Assembly (NCBI RefSeq): GCF_012726205.1
Contig: NZ_JAASAE010000005.1
Coordinates: 62,001 to 126,000, forward strand
DNA length: 64,000 bases
From: Rhodococcus sp. HNM0569
Lineage (GTDB): Bacteria; Actinomycetota; Actinomycetes; Mycobacteriales; Mycobacteriaceae
Direction: 5' to 3'
The translations under genes were made by a program, and so were the position numbers. Positions within the stretch are counted from its first letter, which is position 1. Each line of letters starts with the position of its first letter. This document shows positions 10,311 through 18,880 of this stretch, one piece after another. The notes beneath the pieces are model-generated. The model had not been told where the DNA came from, did not search any database, and saw nothing but the letters and a program-made list of their open reading frames with translations.

Positions 10311-10727
10311 ATGAAGATCGAAGCGAAGCTCTTCGAGATCCTGACGGTGTTCTTCATTCTCGTCGCGGTCGTGTACGGAGTCTTCACGGGCCTGTCGCGC
10401 ACGGGCATCGAGTGGGCGGGACTCACGGCCATCTGCCTCTCGGCGGGCCTGACGCTCATCGCCGGCACCTACTTCCGGTTCGTCGCGCGTCGTCTCGACA
10501 CGCGCCCCGAGGACTACGACGACGCGGAGATCGCCGACGGCGCAGGCGACCTCGGCTTCTTCAGCCCCGGCAGTTTCTGGCCCATTCTGGTCGCAGGCGC
10601 GGCGGCCCTCGCGGCCATCTCGCTCGCATTCTTCCAGTGGTGGATGATCGTGCCGTCGGCGATCGCGGTCATCGCCGCGGCCGCGGGCCTCGTCTTCGAG
10701 TACTACGTCGGTCCCGAGAAGCACTGA
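10311..10727 (+). CDS. ctaF: Actinobacterial cytochrome c oxidase subunit IV
   Basis: A 138-residue membrane protein with four predicted helices in two pairs (about residues 5-25, 33-53, 80-100 and 103-125), separated by an acidic loop with [16 protein letters not shown]. This is the small actinobacterial oxidase subunit IV (Rv2199c, 139 residues). It starts 34 bases after ctaC in the same operon and helps assemble the aa3 oxidase in the bcc-aa3 supercomplex. The strong hairpin 55 bases downstream marks the operon end. Confidence 0.93.
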   Translation: MKIEAKLFEILTVFFILVAVVYGVFTGLSRTGIEWAGLTAICLSAGLTLIAGTYFRFVARRLDTRPEDYDDAEIADGAGDLGFFSPGSFWPILVAGAAALAAISLAFFQWWMIVPSAIAVIAAAAGLVFEYYVGPEKH

Positions 10728-10781
10728 GGCTTCGCCGGAGAAACAGCGACTGGGGCTTCGCCGCAGGAGCATCGATACATG

Positions 10782-10824
10782 CGCCAGAGGGCCGGTAACC
10801 GACACGGTTACCGGCCCTCTGGCG
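10782..10824 (+). terminator. Hairpin terminator of the ctaCF operon
   Basis: A perfect 19-bp stem (10782-10800 with 10806-10824) closes on the loop GACAC, 55 bases after the ctaF stop codon. It is GC-rich and has no T tract. Confidence 0.85.
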
Positions 10825-11010
10825 TATCGGTGTGCCGTACGGACCTGACGAAGCCCCGTGGACAGCACCGGCAGGACGCCGCCGCGGCAACGGCGAGCGG
10901 GCAGTATCGACACCATCGTTCGAGTGGCATCCTGCGATATCGCCCGTTCGGTTGGTCGAGCAGACCCGTCTCGCGGAACGGGGGGAGCGGGCTCGACGAG
11001 TGCCTGAATA
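10825..11010. other. Stretch without a recognisable gene between ctaF terminator and IS remnant
   Basis: I see no coding frame with normal third-position GC bias and no family resemblance here. It may be the chromosome flank of the insertion or a remnant of genes lost here. In mycobacteria this interval holds mmpS3 and another membrane protein gene, neither of which is present. Confidence 0.5.
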
Positions 11011-11014
11011 CGAA

Positions 11015-11068
11015 GGCCTCCGGTAGTGAAGTGGAGCTGTCAAGGAACCGCTTCACAGGCCGGAGGCC
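11015..11068 (+). promoter_or_regulatory. Hairpin that hides the transposase ribosome binding site
   Basis: Two nested inverted repeats face each other. The outer arms are GGCCTCCGG (11015-11023) and CCGGAGGCC (11060-11068). The inner arms are GTGAAGTGG (11026-11034) and CCGCTTCAC (11048-11056), with one G-T pair. The right outer arm contains the GGAGG that should serve the ATG at 11072. In RNA reading in from outside, the ribosome binding site would be paired. Such fold-back control is known from IS10 and IS50; its use here is inferred. Confidence 0.5.
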
Positions 11069-11071
11069 CTC

Positions 11072-12109
11072 ATGTCCCACGCTAATGCAGCACTGATCCC
11101 ACGCGCCTGCCTACGACTGGCCCAACTCGTCATCGATGACGGATGGAGCCGCGTTGCGGCAGCGAAACTGTTCATGGTCTCCCCGCGCACCGCGAGCACA
11201 TGGGCGCAACGCTACCTCGCCGAAGGCCCGGCCGGGATGCGCGACCGCAGCTCACGCCCGAGATCGTCTCCGAACAAGACCAGCGACGAGAAGGTCCGCG
11301 AGATCGTGCGACTGCGGTGGCGCCACCGCCTCGGCCCGATCCAGATCGCCAGCCGGCTCGGCATGGCGGCCTCGACCGTGCACGCCGTCCTCGTCCGCTG
11401 CCGGATCAACCGGCTCGGGCGCATCGACCGCGTCACCGGCGAGCGGCTGCGACGGTACGAGCACGAGTATCCCGGCTCGCTCATCGACGTCGACGTCACC
11501 AAGTTCGCCAATATCCCCGACGGGGAGGCTGGCGCTATGTCGGGCCGGCGAAGGGACACCGCAACAGGCAGGCCACCGCCCGGCGCACCGGCACACGAGG
11601 TGCGGCCTATCGGCCGAAGATCGGAAAAGCGTTCGTGCACACCGCGATCGATGATCATTCCCGTGTTTCTTATGCCGGGATGTGCAGTGACGAGACTTCG
11701 GTCACCGCGCGATCGGTGTCCTGCGCAGAGCGGTTGCGTGGTTCGCCGACTACGGTGTGCGCGTCGAGCGGGTGCTCTCCGATAACGGGGCGGCCTACAA
11801 GTCCTCTGCGTGGCGTCATGCCTGCGCCGATCTCGGCATCGTCCATCAGCGGACTCGGCCGTACCGGCCCCGAACCAACGGGAAGATCGAACGGTTCCAC
11901 CGCACCCTCGCCGACGGCTGGGCCTCCCGGCGCATGTACACCTCCACCGGTGAACGCAACGCCGCGCTACCGGCTTGGCTTCACTTCTACAATCACCACC
12001 GAGCCCACTCCGCCATCGGAGCCAACCACCGATCGCCAGGCTGACCAACGTCCCTGGACATCACAGCTACGTGCCGCGGTCCGTCGTGGACGAGGCGCGC
12101 GGCGGGTGA
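11072..12109 (+). pseudogene. IS481-family transposase with three one-base deletions
   Basis: The reading starts in one frame with an N-terminal helix-turn-helix domain (LVIDDGWSRVAAAKLFMVS, then SPRTASTWAQRY) and reaches DVDVTKFANIPDGE. It must then shift by one base near 11526 to continue GGWRYVGPAKGHRN and YRPKIGKAFVHTAIDDHSR, shift again near 11708 to give IGVLRRAVAWFADYGVRVER, VLSDNGAAYKSS and RPYRPRTNGKIERFHRTL, and shift a third time near 12032 to give ARLTNVPGHHSY. Each step fits loss of a single base. All three DDE catalytic residues are still readable (D in VTKF and in VLSDNG regions, E in KIERFHR), so the loss is recent or the shifts are sequencing errors. Restored length is about 346 codons, usual for IS481. 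Confidence 0.85.
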
Positions 12110-12252
12110 GTATTCCGCAGCCGTGTCCTGTTGCAGTGGGACGACGACGTGCAGTGCGACGACGACGGCAACGACGGCCTGCTTTCGCTCGGCCTTCGTA
12201 GCCGACAGCCGGACCGTCTTCATCGCTTCGGGTACGGAGAGCGGGCGCACAC

Positions 12253-12294
12253 ACGAGAGCGGCCCCGAACCACATGGTTCGGGGCCGCTCTCGT
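12253..12294 (-). terminator. Hairpin terminator of the ctaE-qcrCAB cluster
   Basis: A perfect 20-bp inverted repeat (12253-12272 with 12275-12294, two bases between arms) lies 15 bases beyond the qcrB stop codon on the minus strand. No T tract follows. Confidence 0.85.
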
Positions 12295-12308
12295 CGAACT
12301 GGCTGGGC

Positions 12309-13961
12309 CTAGTGCTCGTCTCCGCTGTCGGAGTCCGAACCCTTGCCGTGCGCGCGGTCCTGGTACTCGGTGAGGATCTGCAGTTGCTTGTGCTCGCCCT
12401 CGTGATGGGCGCGCTCGAGCGCTTCGCTCTCCTCGGTCGGGTCGGCCTTGAGCAGGCTGCCCGAGCCGGGCTTGCCGGCCGAGCCGAGCTTGTTCATCTT
12501 CTTCGGGATCGCCGCACCCTGGTACTCGAGCGGGATCGGGTGGCCGTGGTCGTCGACCGGGCCGAGCGGCTGGTGGACCTCGATGAACTCGCCGTTCGGC
12601 AGCCGCTTGACGATGCCCGTCTCGATGCCGTGTTCGAGCACCGCGCGGTCGCTGCGCTGCAAGCCGATGCAGAACCGGTAGGTGACGAAGTACGCGATCG
12701 GGGGCAGCAACACCATGCCGATGCGGCCGATCCAGGTCATCGCGTTGAGCGAGATGTCCAGGTGGTACGCGATGATGTCGTTGATGCAGGAGATGGTGAG
12801 GACGGCGTAGAAGGAGATCGCCATCGCACCGATCGCCGTGCGCACCGGCACGTCACGCGGACGCTGGAGCAGGTTGTGGTGCGCGTCGTCCTTCGTGAGC
12901 TTCTTCTCGATCCACGGGTAGACGATGAGCAGCATGAACACCAGGCCCATGATGACCGCGACCCAGAACACCGCGGGGATCGTGTACCTGTCGACCAGAT
13001 AGATCTCCCACGCGGGCCACAGGCGGGCCAAACCGTCGGTCCACATCATGTAGATGTCGGGCTGCGAACCTGCCGACACCTGCGCCGGGTTGTAGGGGCC
13101 GATCGTCCAGACCGGGTTGATCTGCAGCAGACCACCCATCAGGGCGAGGACACCGAACGTCATCGCGAAGAACGCGCCGGACTTGACCGCGAACACCGGG
13201 AGGATGCGGACACCCACGACGTTGTTCTCGGTGCGGGCCGGGCCGGGGAACTGCGTGTGCTTCTGGTACCACACGAGCGCCAGGTGGCCGGCGATGAGCG
13301 CGAGGATGATCGCCGGGAACAGCAGGACGTGCGCGACGTACAGGCGCGGGATGATCAGCATTCCCGGGAAGTCGCCGTCGAAGATCATCCAGTGCAGCCA
13401 CGTGCCGATGACCGGCACCGACATGGTGATGCCGCCGAATGCGGCGCGAAGGCCCGTGCCCGAGAGCAGGTCGTCGGGGATGGTGTAACCGAAGAAGCCC
13501 TCGAACATCGCCAGGATCAGCAACAGGCAGCCGATGACCCAGTTCGCTTCGCGCGGCCTGCGGAACGCACCGGTGAAGAAGATGCGCGCGAGGTGCACGA
13601 TGATCGACGCCGCGAACATGAGCGCGGCCCAGTGGTGGATCTGTCGGACGAACAGACCGCCTCGCACCTCGAACGAGATGTTGAGGGTGGTCTCGTACGC
13701 ACGCGACATCGTGACGCCACGCAGCGGCTGGTATGCGCCGTCGTACACGACGTGTGCGAGCGACGGGTCGAAGAACAGCGTGAGGTACACGCCCGAGATC
13801 AGCAGGATGATGAAGCTGTAGAGCGCGATCTCGCCCAGGAGGAACGACCAGTGGGTGGGGAAGACCTTGTTGATCTGCCGCCGGATGCCCGGAGCGAGGT
13901 GGTATCGCGAATCCATCGCCTCCGCCTGCTCGGCGGCGCGGGTCTGAAGGGTGGTACTCAC
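12309..13961 (-). CDS. qcrB: Cytochrome bc1 complex cytochrome b subunit
   Basis: QcrB carries the two b hemes and the quinol sites of the bcc complex. The 550-residue protein matches the mycobacterial subunit (549): [18 protein letters not shown] near residue 35, heme-ligand histidines in the helices with [18 protein letters not shown] and [16 protein letters not shown], and the Qo-site region with [18 protein letters not shown] long cytoplasmic C-terminal tail after the last helix is usual in actinobacteria. It starts with a GTG that overlaps the qcrA stop (GTGA). The open frame extends further upstream, but that part overlaps qcrA. This subunit is the known target of imidazopyridine drugs in mycobacteria. 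Confidence 0.96.
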   Translation of the reverse strand: MSTTLQTRAAEQAEAMDSRYHLAPGIRRQINKVFPTHWSFLLGEIALYSFIILLISGVYLTLFFDPSLAHVVYDGAYQPLRGVTMSRAYETTLNISFEVRGGLFVRQIHHWAALMFAASIIVHLARIFFTGAFRRPREANWVIGCLLLILAMFEGFFGYTIPDDLLSGTGLRAAFGGITMSVPVIGTWLHWMIFDGDFPGMLIIPRLYVAHVLLFPAIILALIAGHLALVWYQKHTQFPGPARTENNVVGVRILPVFAVKSGAFFAMTFGVLALMGGLLQINPVWTIGPYNPAQVSAGSQPDIYMMWTDGLARLWPAWEIYLVDRYTIPAVFWVAVIMGLVFMLLIVYPWIEKKLTKDDAHHNLLQRPRDVPVRTAIGAMAISFYAVLTISCINDIIAYHLDISLNAMTWIGRIGMVLLPPIAYFVTYRFCIGLQRSDRAVLEHGIETGIVKRLPNGEFIEVHQPLGPVDDHGHPIPLEYQGAAIPKKMNKLGSAGKPGSGSLLKADPTEESEALERAHHEGEHKQLQILTEYQDRAHGKGSDSDSGDEH

Positions 13962-15100
13962 GGGCGACGCTCCCAAAAGGCCGGGCCGAGGGCTTCGATG
14001 AAGTCGCCCGCGGCGACCAGGTAGCCCTCTTCGTTCACTGTAATGGGCAACTGCGGAAGGGCGCGGGCTGCAGGCCCGAAGATCGGCTTGCCGTACGTGA
14101 GCGCATCGAACTGCGACTGGTGGCACGGGCACAGGATGCGGTGCGTCTGCTGCTCGTAGAGCGACGTGGGGCAACCGAGGTGCGTGCAGATCTTCGAGTA
14201 CGCGAAGTAGTCGCCGTAGTTGAAGCTCTCCTGACCCTTGCGCTTGGTCACCTTGGCGGTGTCCTCGGGACGCAGGCGGATCAGCATGACCGCGTTACGG
14301 ATGCCGCGCAGGCCTTCGAGAAGCGCGTCGTGGTCGTCGCGGTCGGACTCACGGAACGGGAACACCGTCTCCATGCCGCCGGCGTCGAGATCCTCCGCGC
14401 GGACGAGGACGACGTCCTCGACGCGGCCGGTGTCGCGACGCAGGTAGATCGTCTCGCCCTCGAAACGGGGGGTCCAGCCCGACACCCACAGGTCCGACTC
14501 GTCGCCCTTCGCCCACGGGTTCTTGACGAGACCACCGAGCGGCATGATCGCCATGACGCCCAGCGCGCCGCCGCCGAACAGCAGGCTGCGCTTGATCATC
14601 TTGCGGCGACCGAGCGTGGACGTCTGGAACGAGTCGCCGAGCTCGGCGACGATCGTCTTGCGGTCCACCTCCGCGGACTTCCCGTCGTGGCGGTCCTGGA
14701 TGGACACCTCTTCGGGGATGAACTTCTTGGTGAACTGCACGGCGCCGACACCGAGGCCGAGGATCGCGAGACCCATCGTGAGGCCGATGAGCGGCGTGTA
14801 CAGCGTGTAGGCGCCGTACTGGTCGTCGCCCGGGCCCGCGTACTGCCAAGGCCAGAACAGATAGATCAGGATGAACGCGACGGCCGCGACACCCGAGAGG
14901 GCGAACCAGAATGCGACATTGCGCTCGGCGCGCTTCTCCGCCTTGGTGCCCGGCACCTCCCAGCGGTTACGGCGGTACGCGATGTCGACACCGTCGAGGT
15001 TGGTGCCGAGTTCGACGAGTTCTTCCTGGCTCATCCGGTCGAGCTCGTCGTCCGTGTACTTCTTGGGCGCATCGCCGCCCGGCAGGCCAGCGTCGCTCAT
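13958..15100 (-). CDS. qcrA: Cytochrome bc1 complex Rieske iron-sulfur subunit
   Basis: QcrA passes electrons from quinol to the diheme cytochrome QcrC. The 380-residue actinobacterial form has three predicted membrane helices (about residues 60-80, 95-115 and 165-190) instead of one. The [2Fe-2S] ligands are in CTHLGC and CPCHQSQFD near residues 305-330. The ending GPAFWERRP resembles mycobacterial QcrA. The ATG at 15100 overlaps the qcrC stop codon (ATGA), and a longer frame upstream lies inside qcrC and is not used. In this family the N-terminal part is charged and variable. Confidence 0.95.
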   Translation of the reverse strand: MSDAGLPGGDAPKKYTDDELDRMSQEELVELGTNLDGVDIAYRRNRWEVPGTKAEKRAERNVAFWFALSGVAAVAFILIYLFWPWQYAGPGDDQYGAYTLYTPLIGLTMGLAILGLGVGAVQFTKKFIPEEVSIQDRHDGKSAEVDRKTIVAELGDSFQTSTLGRRKMIKRSLLFGGGALGVMAIMPLGGLVKNPWAKGDESDLWVSGWTPRFEGETIYLRRDTGRVEDVVLVRAEDLDAGGMETVFPFRESDRDDHDALLEGLRGIRNAVMLIRLRPEDTAKVTKRKGQESFNYGDYFAYSKICTHLGCPTSLYEQQTHRILCPCHQSQFDALTYGKPIFGPAARALPQLPITVNEEGYLVAAGDFIEALGPAFWERRP

Positions 15101-15948
15101 TGCCTTGCTCCGATCCACAGCGCTGCACCGACGACAGCGACAATTCCGACAACCCACATCGTGGGGCCTTCCGCAGCCGGCCCGAGACCACCGAGCCCGT
15201 AGCCACCGGGGTTCTTCGTCTCCGCGTAGTGCTTGATGTAGGCGATGATGTCCTGCTTCTCCTCCATCGACAGCTGACGATCGGAGAACTTGGGCATGTT
15301 CTGCGGGCCCGTCGCCATCGCGGCGTAGATCTGCTGCTCGTTGGCAGGATCGAGGACCGGCGCGTACTTACCGGACGACAGCGCGCCGCCGCGGCCGGTG
15401 AAGTTGTGGCACGACGCGCAGTTCATGCGGAACAGTTCGCTGCCGCGGGCGATGTCGTCGCCGCGCAGCGACTCCTGGGCGATCTCGCCGTTCTCGTCAC
15501 GCACGACGCTCGGGCCGCCACCGTTGGCCTGGATGTACGCACCGATCGCGTCGGTCTGCGCGGCATCGAACTTGGCGGGCTTGCGCGAGGCCTGGGCCTC
15601 GTTACGCGCCGCAGGCATGCGGCCCGACGAGACCTGGAAGTACACCGCGGCCTCGCCGACGCCGATCAGGCTGGGGCCACGATCCTGCACACCCTGCAGA
15701 TTCGCGCCGTGACACGTGATGCACGACGTGTCGTAGAGCTGCTTGCCTTCGCGGATCAGTGCGGCCTGATCGTCGTTGGCGGTCGCCACTTGCGGGCTCG
15801 GAGTGAGTGCCGACGCGAGGAAGCCGGCGCTCACCAGTCCCATCATCAGGACCAGTGCGCCGGTGACACGTCGCCGAATCTTTCGCTGGCGACGTGTTCT
15901 CGCGGCAGACGCCGTGGACTCGGATGCGGGCGGGGGGGATGAACTCAT
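15097..15948 (-). CDS. qcrC: Cytochrome bc1 complex diheme cytochrome c subunit
   Basis: QcrC is the membrane-bound diheme cytochrome c that replaces soluble cytochrome c in actinobacteria and feeds the CuA site of CtaC directly. The 283 residues contain an N-terminal basic tail, an anchor helix at about residues 28-48, two heme motifs CITCH (76-80) and CASCH (177-181), and a C-terminal helix ([17 protein letters not shown]). Start ATG has AAAGGGA at 5 bases. Order ctaE-qcrC-qcrA-qcrB is that of mycobacteria and corynebacteria. Confidence 0.96.
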   Translation of the reverse strand: MSSSPPPASESTASAARTRRQRKIRRRVTGALVLMMGLVSAGFLASALTPSPQVATANDDQAALIREGKQLYDTSCITCHGANLQGVQDRGPSLIGVGEAAVYFQVSSGRMPAARNEAQASRKPAKFDAAQTDAIGAYIQANGGGPSVVRDENGEIAQESLRGDDIARGSELFRMNCASCHNFTGRGGALSSGKYAPVLDPANEQQIYAAMATGPQNMPKFSDRQLSMEEKQDIIAYIKHYAETKNPGGYGLGGLGPAAEGPTMWVVGIVAVVGAALWIGARQ

Positions 15949-16011
15949 CTGTATCCCTTTGGTATGTCGGGACGGACTGGACGTCAGGGGGCTGCCTGGG
16001 CGTTCAGCTGG

Positions 16012-16623
16012 CTAACGGATGAAATAGATCGTGGCGAACAAGCCGATCCAGACGATGTCGACGAAGTGCCAGTAGTAGGACACGACGATCGCCGCGGTGG
16101 CCTGGGCCGGGGTGAACTTGCTGACCCGGGTACGGGCAATGAGGAAGATGAAGGCGACGAGACCACCGATCACGTGAAGACCGTGGAAGCCGGTGGTGAT
16201 GTAGAAGACCGAGCCGTAGACGCTGCTCGAGATCGACGTGCCGTGCTCGACGAGGTGGTAGTACTCGTAGCCCTGGCCGAGCACGAAGAATGTGCCCATG
16301 AGCAGGGTGATCGTGTACCACCGGCGGAGGCCGAAGACGTCGCCCTTCTCGGCGGCGAAAACACCCATCTGACACGTGAAGGACGACGCGATCAGCACGA
16401 GCGTGACCGGCACCGCGAGCGTCAGGTTCAGCTCGGTCGGCTCCGGCGGCCAGTTCCCGTTCGACTGGGCTCTCGCCACGAAGTACATGGCGAAGAGGCC
16501 GGCGAAGAACATGAGCTCGCTCGACAGCCAGACAATGGTGCCCACGCTGACCATGTTCGGACGGTTCAGCGAGTGCACGCGTTGGGTGATTGCGGATCCT
16601 GAAGTCCCTACTGCGCTCGTCAC
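16012..16623 (-). CDS. ctaE: Cytochrome c oxidase subunit III
   Basis: Subunit III of the aa3 oxidase. The 203 residues equal the mycobacterial subunit in length and begin [20 protein letters not shown]. They contain five predicted membrane helices with [38 protein letters not shown] and [11 protein letters not shown], which hold the conserved glutamate and histidines of the family. The start is the GTG at 16623, chosen on the N-terminal match. No ribosome binding site precedes it, and CATACT lies 7 bases upstream, so the cluster ctaE-qcrCAB may begin with a leaderless mRNA. The frame runs open for 200 codons further, without similarity. Confidence 0.95.
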   Translation of the reverse strand: MTSAVGTSGSAITQRVHSLNRPNMVSVGTIVWLSSELMFFAGLFAMYFVARAQSNGNWPPEPTELNLTLAVPVTLVLIASSFTCQMGVFAAEKGDVFGLRRWYTITLLMGTFFVLGQGYEYYHLVEHGTSISSSVYGSVFYITTGFHGLHVIGGLVAFIFLIARTRVSKFTPAQATAAIVVSYYWHFVDIVWIGLFATIYFIR

Positions 16624-16630
16624 AGAAGGA

Positions 16631-16636
16631 AGTATG
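16631..16636 (-). promoter_or_regulatory. Possible -10 box of ctaE
   Basis: On the minus strand CATACT ends 7 bases before the ctaE GTG. It matches TATAAT at four positions but lacks the first T, so it is a weaker case than the other leaderless candidates. Confidence 0.3.
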
Positions 16637-16755
16637 ACGCCTTGTCGTACAGCCTGACTACCGGGGGTCGAATATCGGCGAGTCTCGTGCGCGCGCACGA
16701 GGCGCGATTCGGGCGAATAACCTGGGGATCCTGCGAGGACAACGAAAGGGTTTCG

Positions 16756-17289
16756 GTGCAAAGGACTGTCGACCGCTGGTGGAAACGGCTGATCGGACGC
16801 GGCCGTCGGCGCCCGCTCGACCCCACGCGACGTGATCTCGTGGTGGTGGCGGAGAGCTTCGACGACGCGGAAGCGTGTTCCACCGTACTCGCGCGAGCCG
16901 AGGACGCGGGGTGGGTGGCGGCCGGGGACGCGCTGCTGCGCCACCATCTGGTGTTGCCCGCGGCGGCGGTCGACGCCGCCGTCGCACTCGCGGCCCAGGA
17001 CGGTTACGTCCTCGGGGATGCGGCCGGTTACGTACTCGGGGATGCGGCCGGTTACGTACTCGGGGATGCGGACGGTGACGTCACGGGGGACGCGGCCAGG
17101 GAGGCCGCGCCCTCGGCGGTGGCACCGAATGTGCGTGCGGTGGTGCTGCAGCGAGTCCAGGTGCTCGACGCGTTGCACTGCGCCCAGGAGAAGTCGCGCA
17201 TGGCGGGTCTGGCGCAGCGCCACGGCGGCACCGCGCGCGGCTGGGACGCGCTGCAGGTGCCCGCCGAGCCGGGCCCGACCACTGACTAG
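16756..17289 (+). CDS. Conserved-looking unknown protein with an internal octapeptide repeat
   Basis: A 177-residue soluble protein, divergent from ctaE and 81 bases before trpD. The N-terminal half reads [20 protein letters not shown] and continues as an alpha/beta pattern. The C-terminal part ends with [20 protein letters not shown], which loosely recalls the GGxxxGW ending of RraB-like ribonuclease E inhibitors; that link is weak. Between the halves, residues 83-114 are four copies of an eight-residue unit (GYVLGDAA and variants) made by a 24-bp DNA repeat. GAAAGGG stands 5 bases before the GTG start. The repeat keeps the frame and probably forms a flexible or variable linker. Confidence 0.7.
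   Translation: MQRTVDRWWKRLIGRGRRRPLDPTRRDLVVVAESFDDAEACSTVLARAEDAGWVAAGDALLRHHLVLPAAAVDAAVALAAQDGYVLGDAAGYVLGDAAGYVLGDADGDVTGDAAREAAPSAVAPNVRAVVLQRVQVLDALHCAQEKSRMAGLAQRHGGTARGWDALQVPAEPGPTTD
17002..17097 (+). repeat. 24-bp tandem repeat, four units, in frame
   Basis: Units 17002-17025, 17026-17049 and 17050-17073 are nearly identical (GGTTACGTACTCGGGGATGC plus GGCC or GGAC at the end). Unit 17074-17097 has diverged but still encodes G-D-V-T-G-D-A-A in place of G-Y-V-L-G-D-A-A. No spacers lie between units. Confidence 0.95.
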
Positions 17290-17370
17290 GCTGCACCTAC
17301 CCCAACCGGGCAGCGGCGCGGACGGATTCCGCGTACGCGACTACATCACGTGAGAACACAGGGGACATCC

Positions 17371-18480
17371 ATGTCGATCCCGTCGCACGACGATCCGAGC
17401 CAGCGCGCCCACGCGGCGGGCGCCGACGGTGTGGTCGAGGCGACGTGGTCCTGGCGCGAGATTCTCGGCGTGCTCACCGATCGACGTGATCTCACGCCGG
17501 ACCAAGCGCGCTGGGCGATGAACGAGGTGATGTCGGACAACGCGACGCCTGCGCAGATCGCGGCGTTCGGTGTCGGTCTCAAGATGAAGGGCGAGACGCC
17601 CGACGAGGTGGGTGCGCTCGCCGACGAGATGCTCGCACACGCGCGTCTCGTGCCGTTCGACGGCGACGCGGTCGACATCGTCGGTACCGGCGGCGATCGG
17701 TCGAACACGGTGAACATCTCGACGATGGCGTCGGTCGTGGTCGCCGCGGCGGGCGTCCCCGTCGTCAAGCACGGTGGCCGCGCCGCGTCGTCGAAGAGCG
17801 GCGGCGCCGACGTCCTCGAGGCGCTGGGTGTCGTCATCTCGCTCGATCCCGACCAGATCGCGGCGTGCGTGGACGAGGTCGGTATCGCGTTCTGTTTCGC
17901 TCCCGTGTTCCATCCGGCGTTGCGCTTCGCCGGCCCCACACGCAAGGAGATCGCGATCCCGACGGTCTTCAACGTGCTCGGTCCGCTCACCAATCCCGCG
18001 GCGCCGCGTGCGGGGCTCATCGGCTGCGCCTTCGAGAGTCTGCTCCCCGTCGTCGCGGGGGTGCTCGCGTCGCGTGGCAATTCGGCGCTCGTGGTGCGTG
18101 GCGACGACGGGCTCGACGAGATGACGACGTCCACCACGTCACGGGTGCTCGTGGTGTCGGGCGGGGTCGTGCGCGAGGACGTGGTCGACCCGCGTGAGCT
18201 CGGCGTCGCACGCGTGTCCCTCGACGAGCTGCGAGGTGGCGACGCCCGGTTCAATGCCGAGGTCGCCCATCGCGTCTTCGCGGGCGAGAAGGGGGCCGTG
18301 CGCGACGCGGTGCTGCTCAACGCGGCGGGTGCGCTCGCCGCGCACCGCGGTCTGGACGACGTGACTCTGCTCGACGGCCTGGCCCGCGGGCTGGAGGCGG
18401 CGGCCGAGGCGATCGACAGTGGCGCTGCAGCCGCGTTGCTCGATCGGTGGGTGGCCGCGACGACCCGGCTGGCCGGCTGA
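17371..18480 (+). CDS. trpD: Anthranilate phosphoribosyltransferase
   Basis: TrpD joins anthranilate to phosphoribosyl pyrophosphate, the second step of tryptophan synthesis. The 369 residues match the mycobacterial enzyme (370). The PRPP-binding motif [14 protein letters not shown] is at about residues 107-120, [21 protein letters not shown] follows, and the segment [10 protein letters not shown] lies near 185. The ATG at 17371 has AGGGGAC about 6 bases upstream and is preferred to the GTG 21 bases earlier. As in mycobacteria it stands apart from the other trp genes, near ctaE. Confidence 0.95.
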   Translation: MSIPSHDDPSQRAHAAGADGVVEATWSWREILGVLTDRRDLTPDQARWAMNEVMSDNATPAQIAAFGVGLKMKGETPDEVGALADEMLAHARLVPFDGDAVDIVGTGGDRSNTVNISTMASVVVAAAGVPVVKHGGRAASSKSGGADVLEALGVVISLDPDQIAACVDEVGIAFCFAPVFHPALRFAGPTRKEIAIPTVFNVLGPLTNPAAPRAGLIGCAFESLLPVVAGVLASRGNSALVVRGDDGLDEMTTSTTSRVLVVSGGVVREDVVDPRELGVARVSLDELRGGDARFNAEVAHRVFAGEKGAVRDAVLLNAAGALAAHRGLDDVTLLDGLARGLEAAAEAIDSGAAAALLDRWVAATTRLAG

Positions 18481-18501
18481 CCGGCAGGGCACGCCTGCCG
18501 G
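18481..18501. terminator. Short hairpin between trpD and the Lrp-type gene
   Basis: CCGGCAGG (18481-18488) pairs with CCTGCCGG (18494-18501) around a 5-base loop, right after the trpD stop and before the convergent gene's stop. An 8-bp stem is short for a terminator. Confidence 0.5.
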
Positions 18502-18516
18502 ACGTGCGGGGGACGG

Positions 18517-18792
18517 CTATTCGCCCAGCGAGAAGCCGGCCTCGACGTCGGCGCTCGAGTACGACTGGAACGCGATGTTCGTGGTGGTCTTGACGACGCC
18601 CTCGACCTTGTTGATGCGCTGCGTGACGACCTCGGCGACGGCCTCGTGGTCGCGCACCCGCACGATCGCGATGAGGTCGACGTCGCCCGCGCACGAATAG
18701 ACCTGGTCGACTCCCGGGATGTCCGCGATGGCCTGGGCGGTCTCCGGGATGCGGTGGGACTCGGCGTGGATCAGGACGATCGCGTTGATCAT
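18517..18792 (-). CDS. Stand-alone Lrp/AsnC ligand-binding (RAM) domain protein
   Basis: The 91-residue protein begins MINAIVLIHAESHRIPETAQ and has the beta-alpha-beta-beta-alpha-beta pattern of the Lrp/AsnC effector-binding domain (PGVDQVYSCAGDVDLIAIVR in the middle), without a DNA-binding domain. Such proteins form rings that bind amino acids and may modulate full-length Lrp regulators by mixing. A role in sensing tryptophan or other amino acids is suggested only by its place next to trpD. AGAGGA precedes the ATG by 5 bases. Confidence 0.85.
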   Translation of the reverse strand: MINAIVLIHAESHRIPETAQAIADIPGVDQVYSCAGDVDLIAIVRVRDHEAVAEVVTQRINKVEGVVKTTTNIAFQSYSSADVEAGFSLGE

Positions 18793-18880
18793 GGTTTCCT
18801 CTTCGTCGTCACGTGGTGCTCTACGTGGGTGCGCGGGCCGGTGCGCCTGCGGGCGCCACGGGATCGAGCTTAGGCGTCGC

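Larger units (their letters stand above)
11015..12109 (+). mobile_element. Decayed IS481-family insertion sequence
   Basis: The segment holds one transposase reading frame of the IS481 type, broken three times, and nothing else. Limits are approximate: the left limit is set at the hairpin before the transposase and the right limit at the first stop in the restored frame. I could not find matching terminal inverted repeats or a target-site duplication. It separates ctaCF from the convergent qcrB gene, an interval that in mycobacteria holds Rv2197c and mmpS3. Confidence 0.75.

Noticed and set aside
10808-11080. Small frames on both strands between the ctaF terminator and the transposase
   Set aside because: Several overlapping short frames exist but none has a ribosome binding site, a usual third-position GC pattern or a family match.
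12123-14024. A 633-codon plus-strand frame opposite qcrB
   Set aside because: Antisense to cytochrome b; its arginine, aspartate and valine richness is typical of shadows in this genome.
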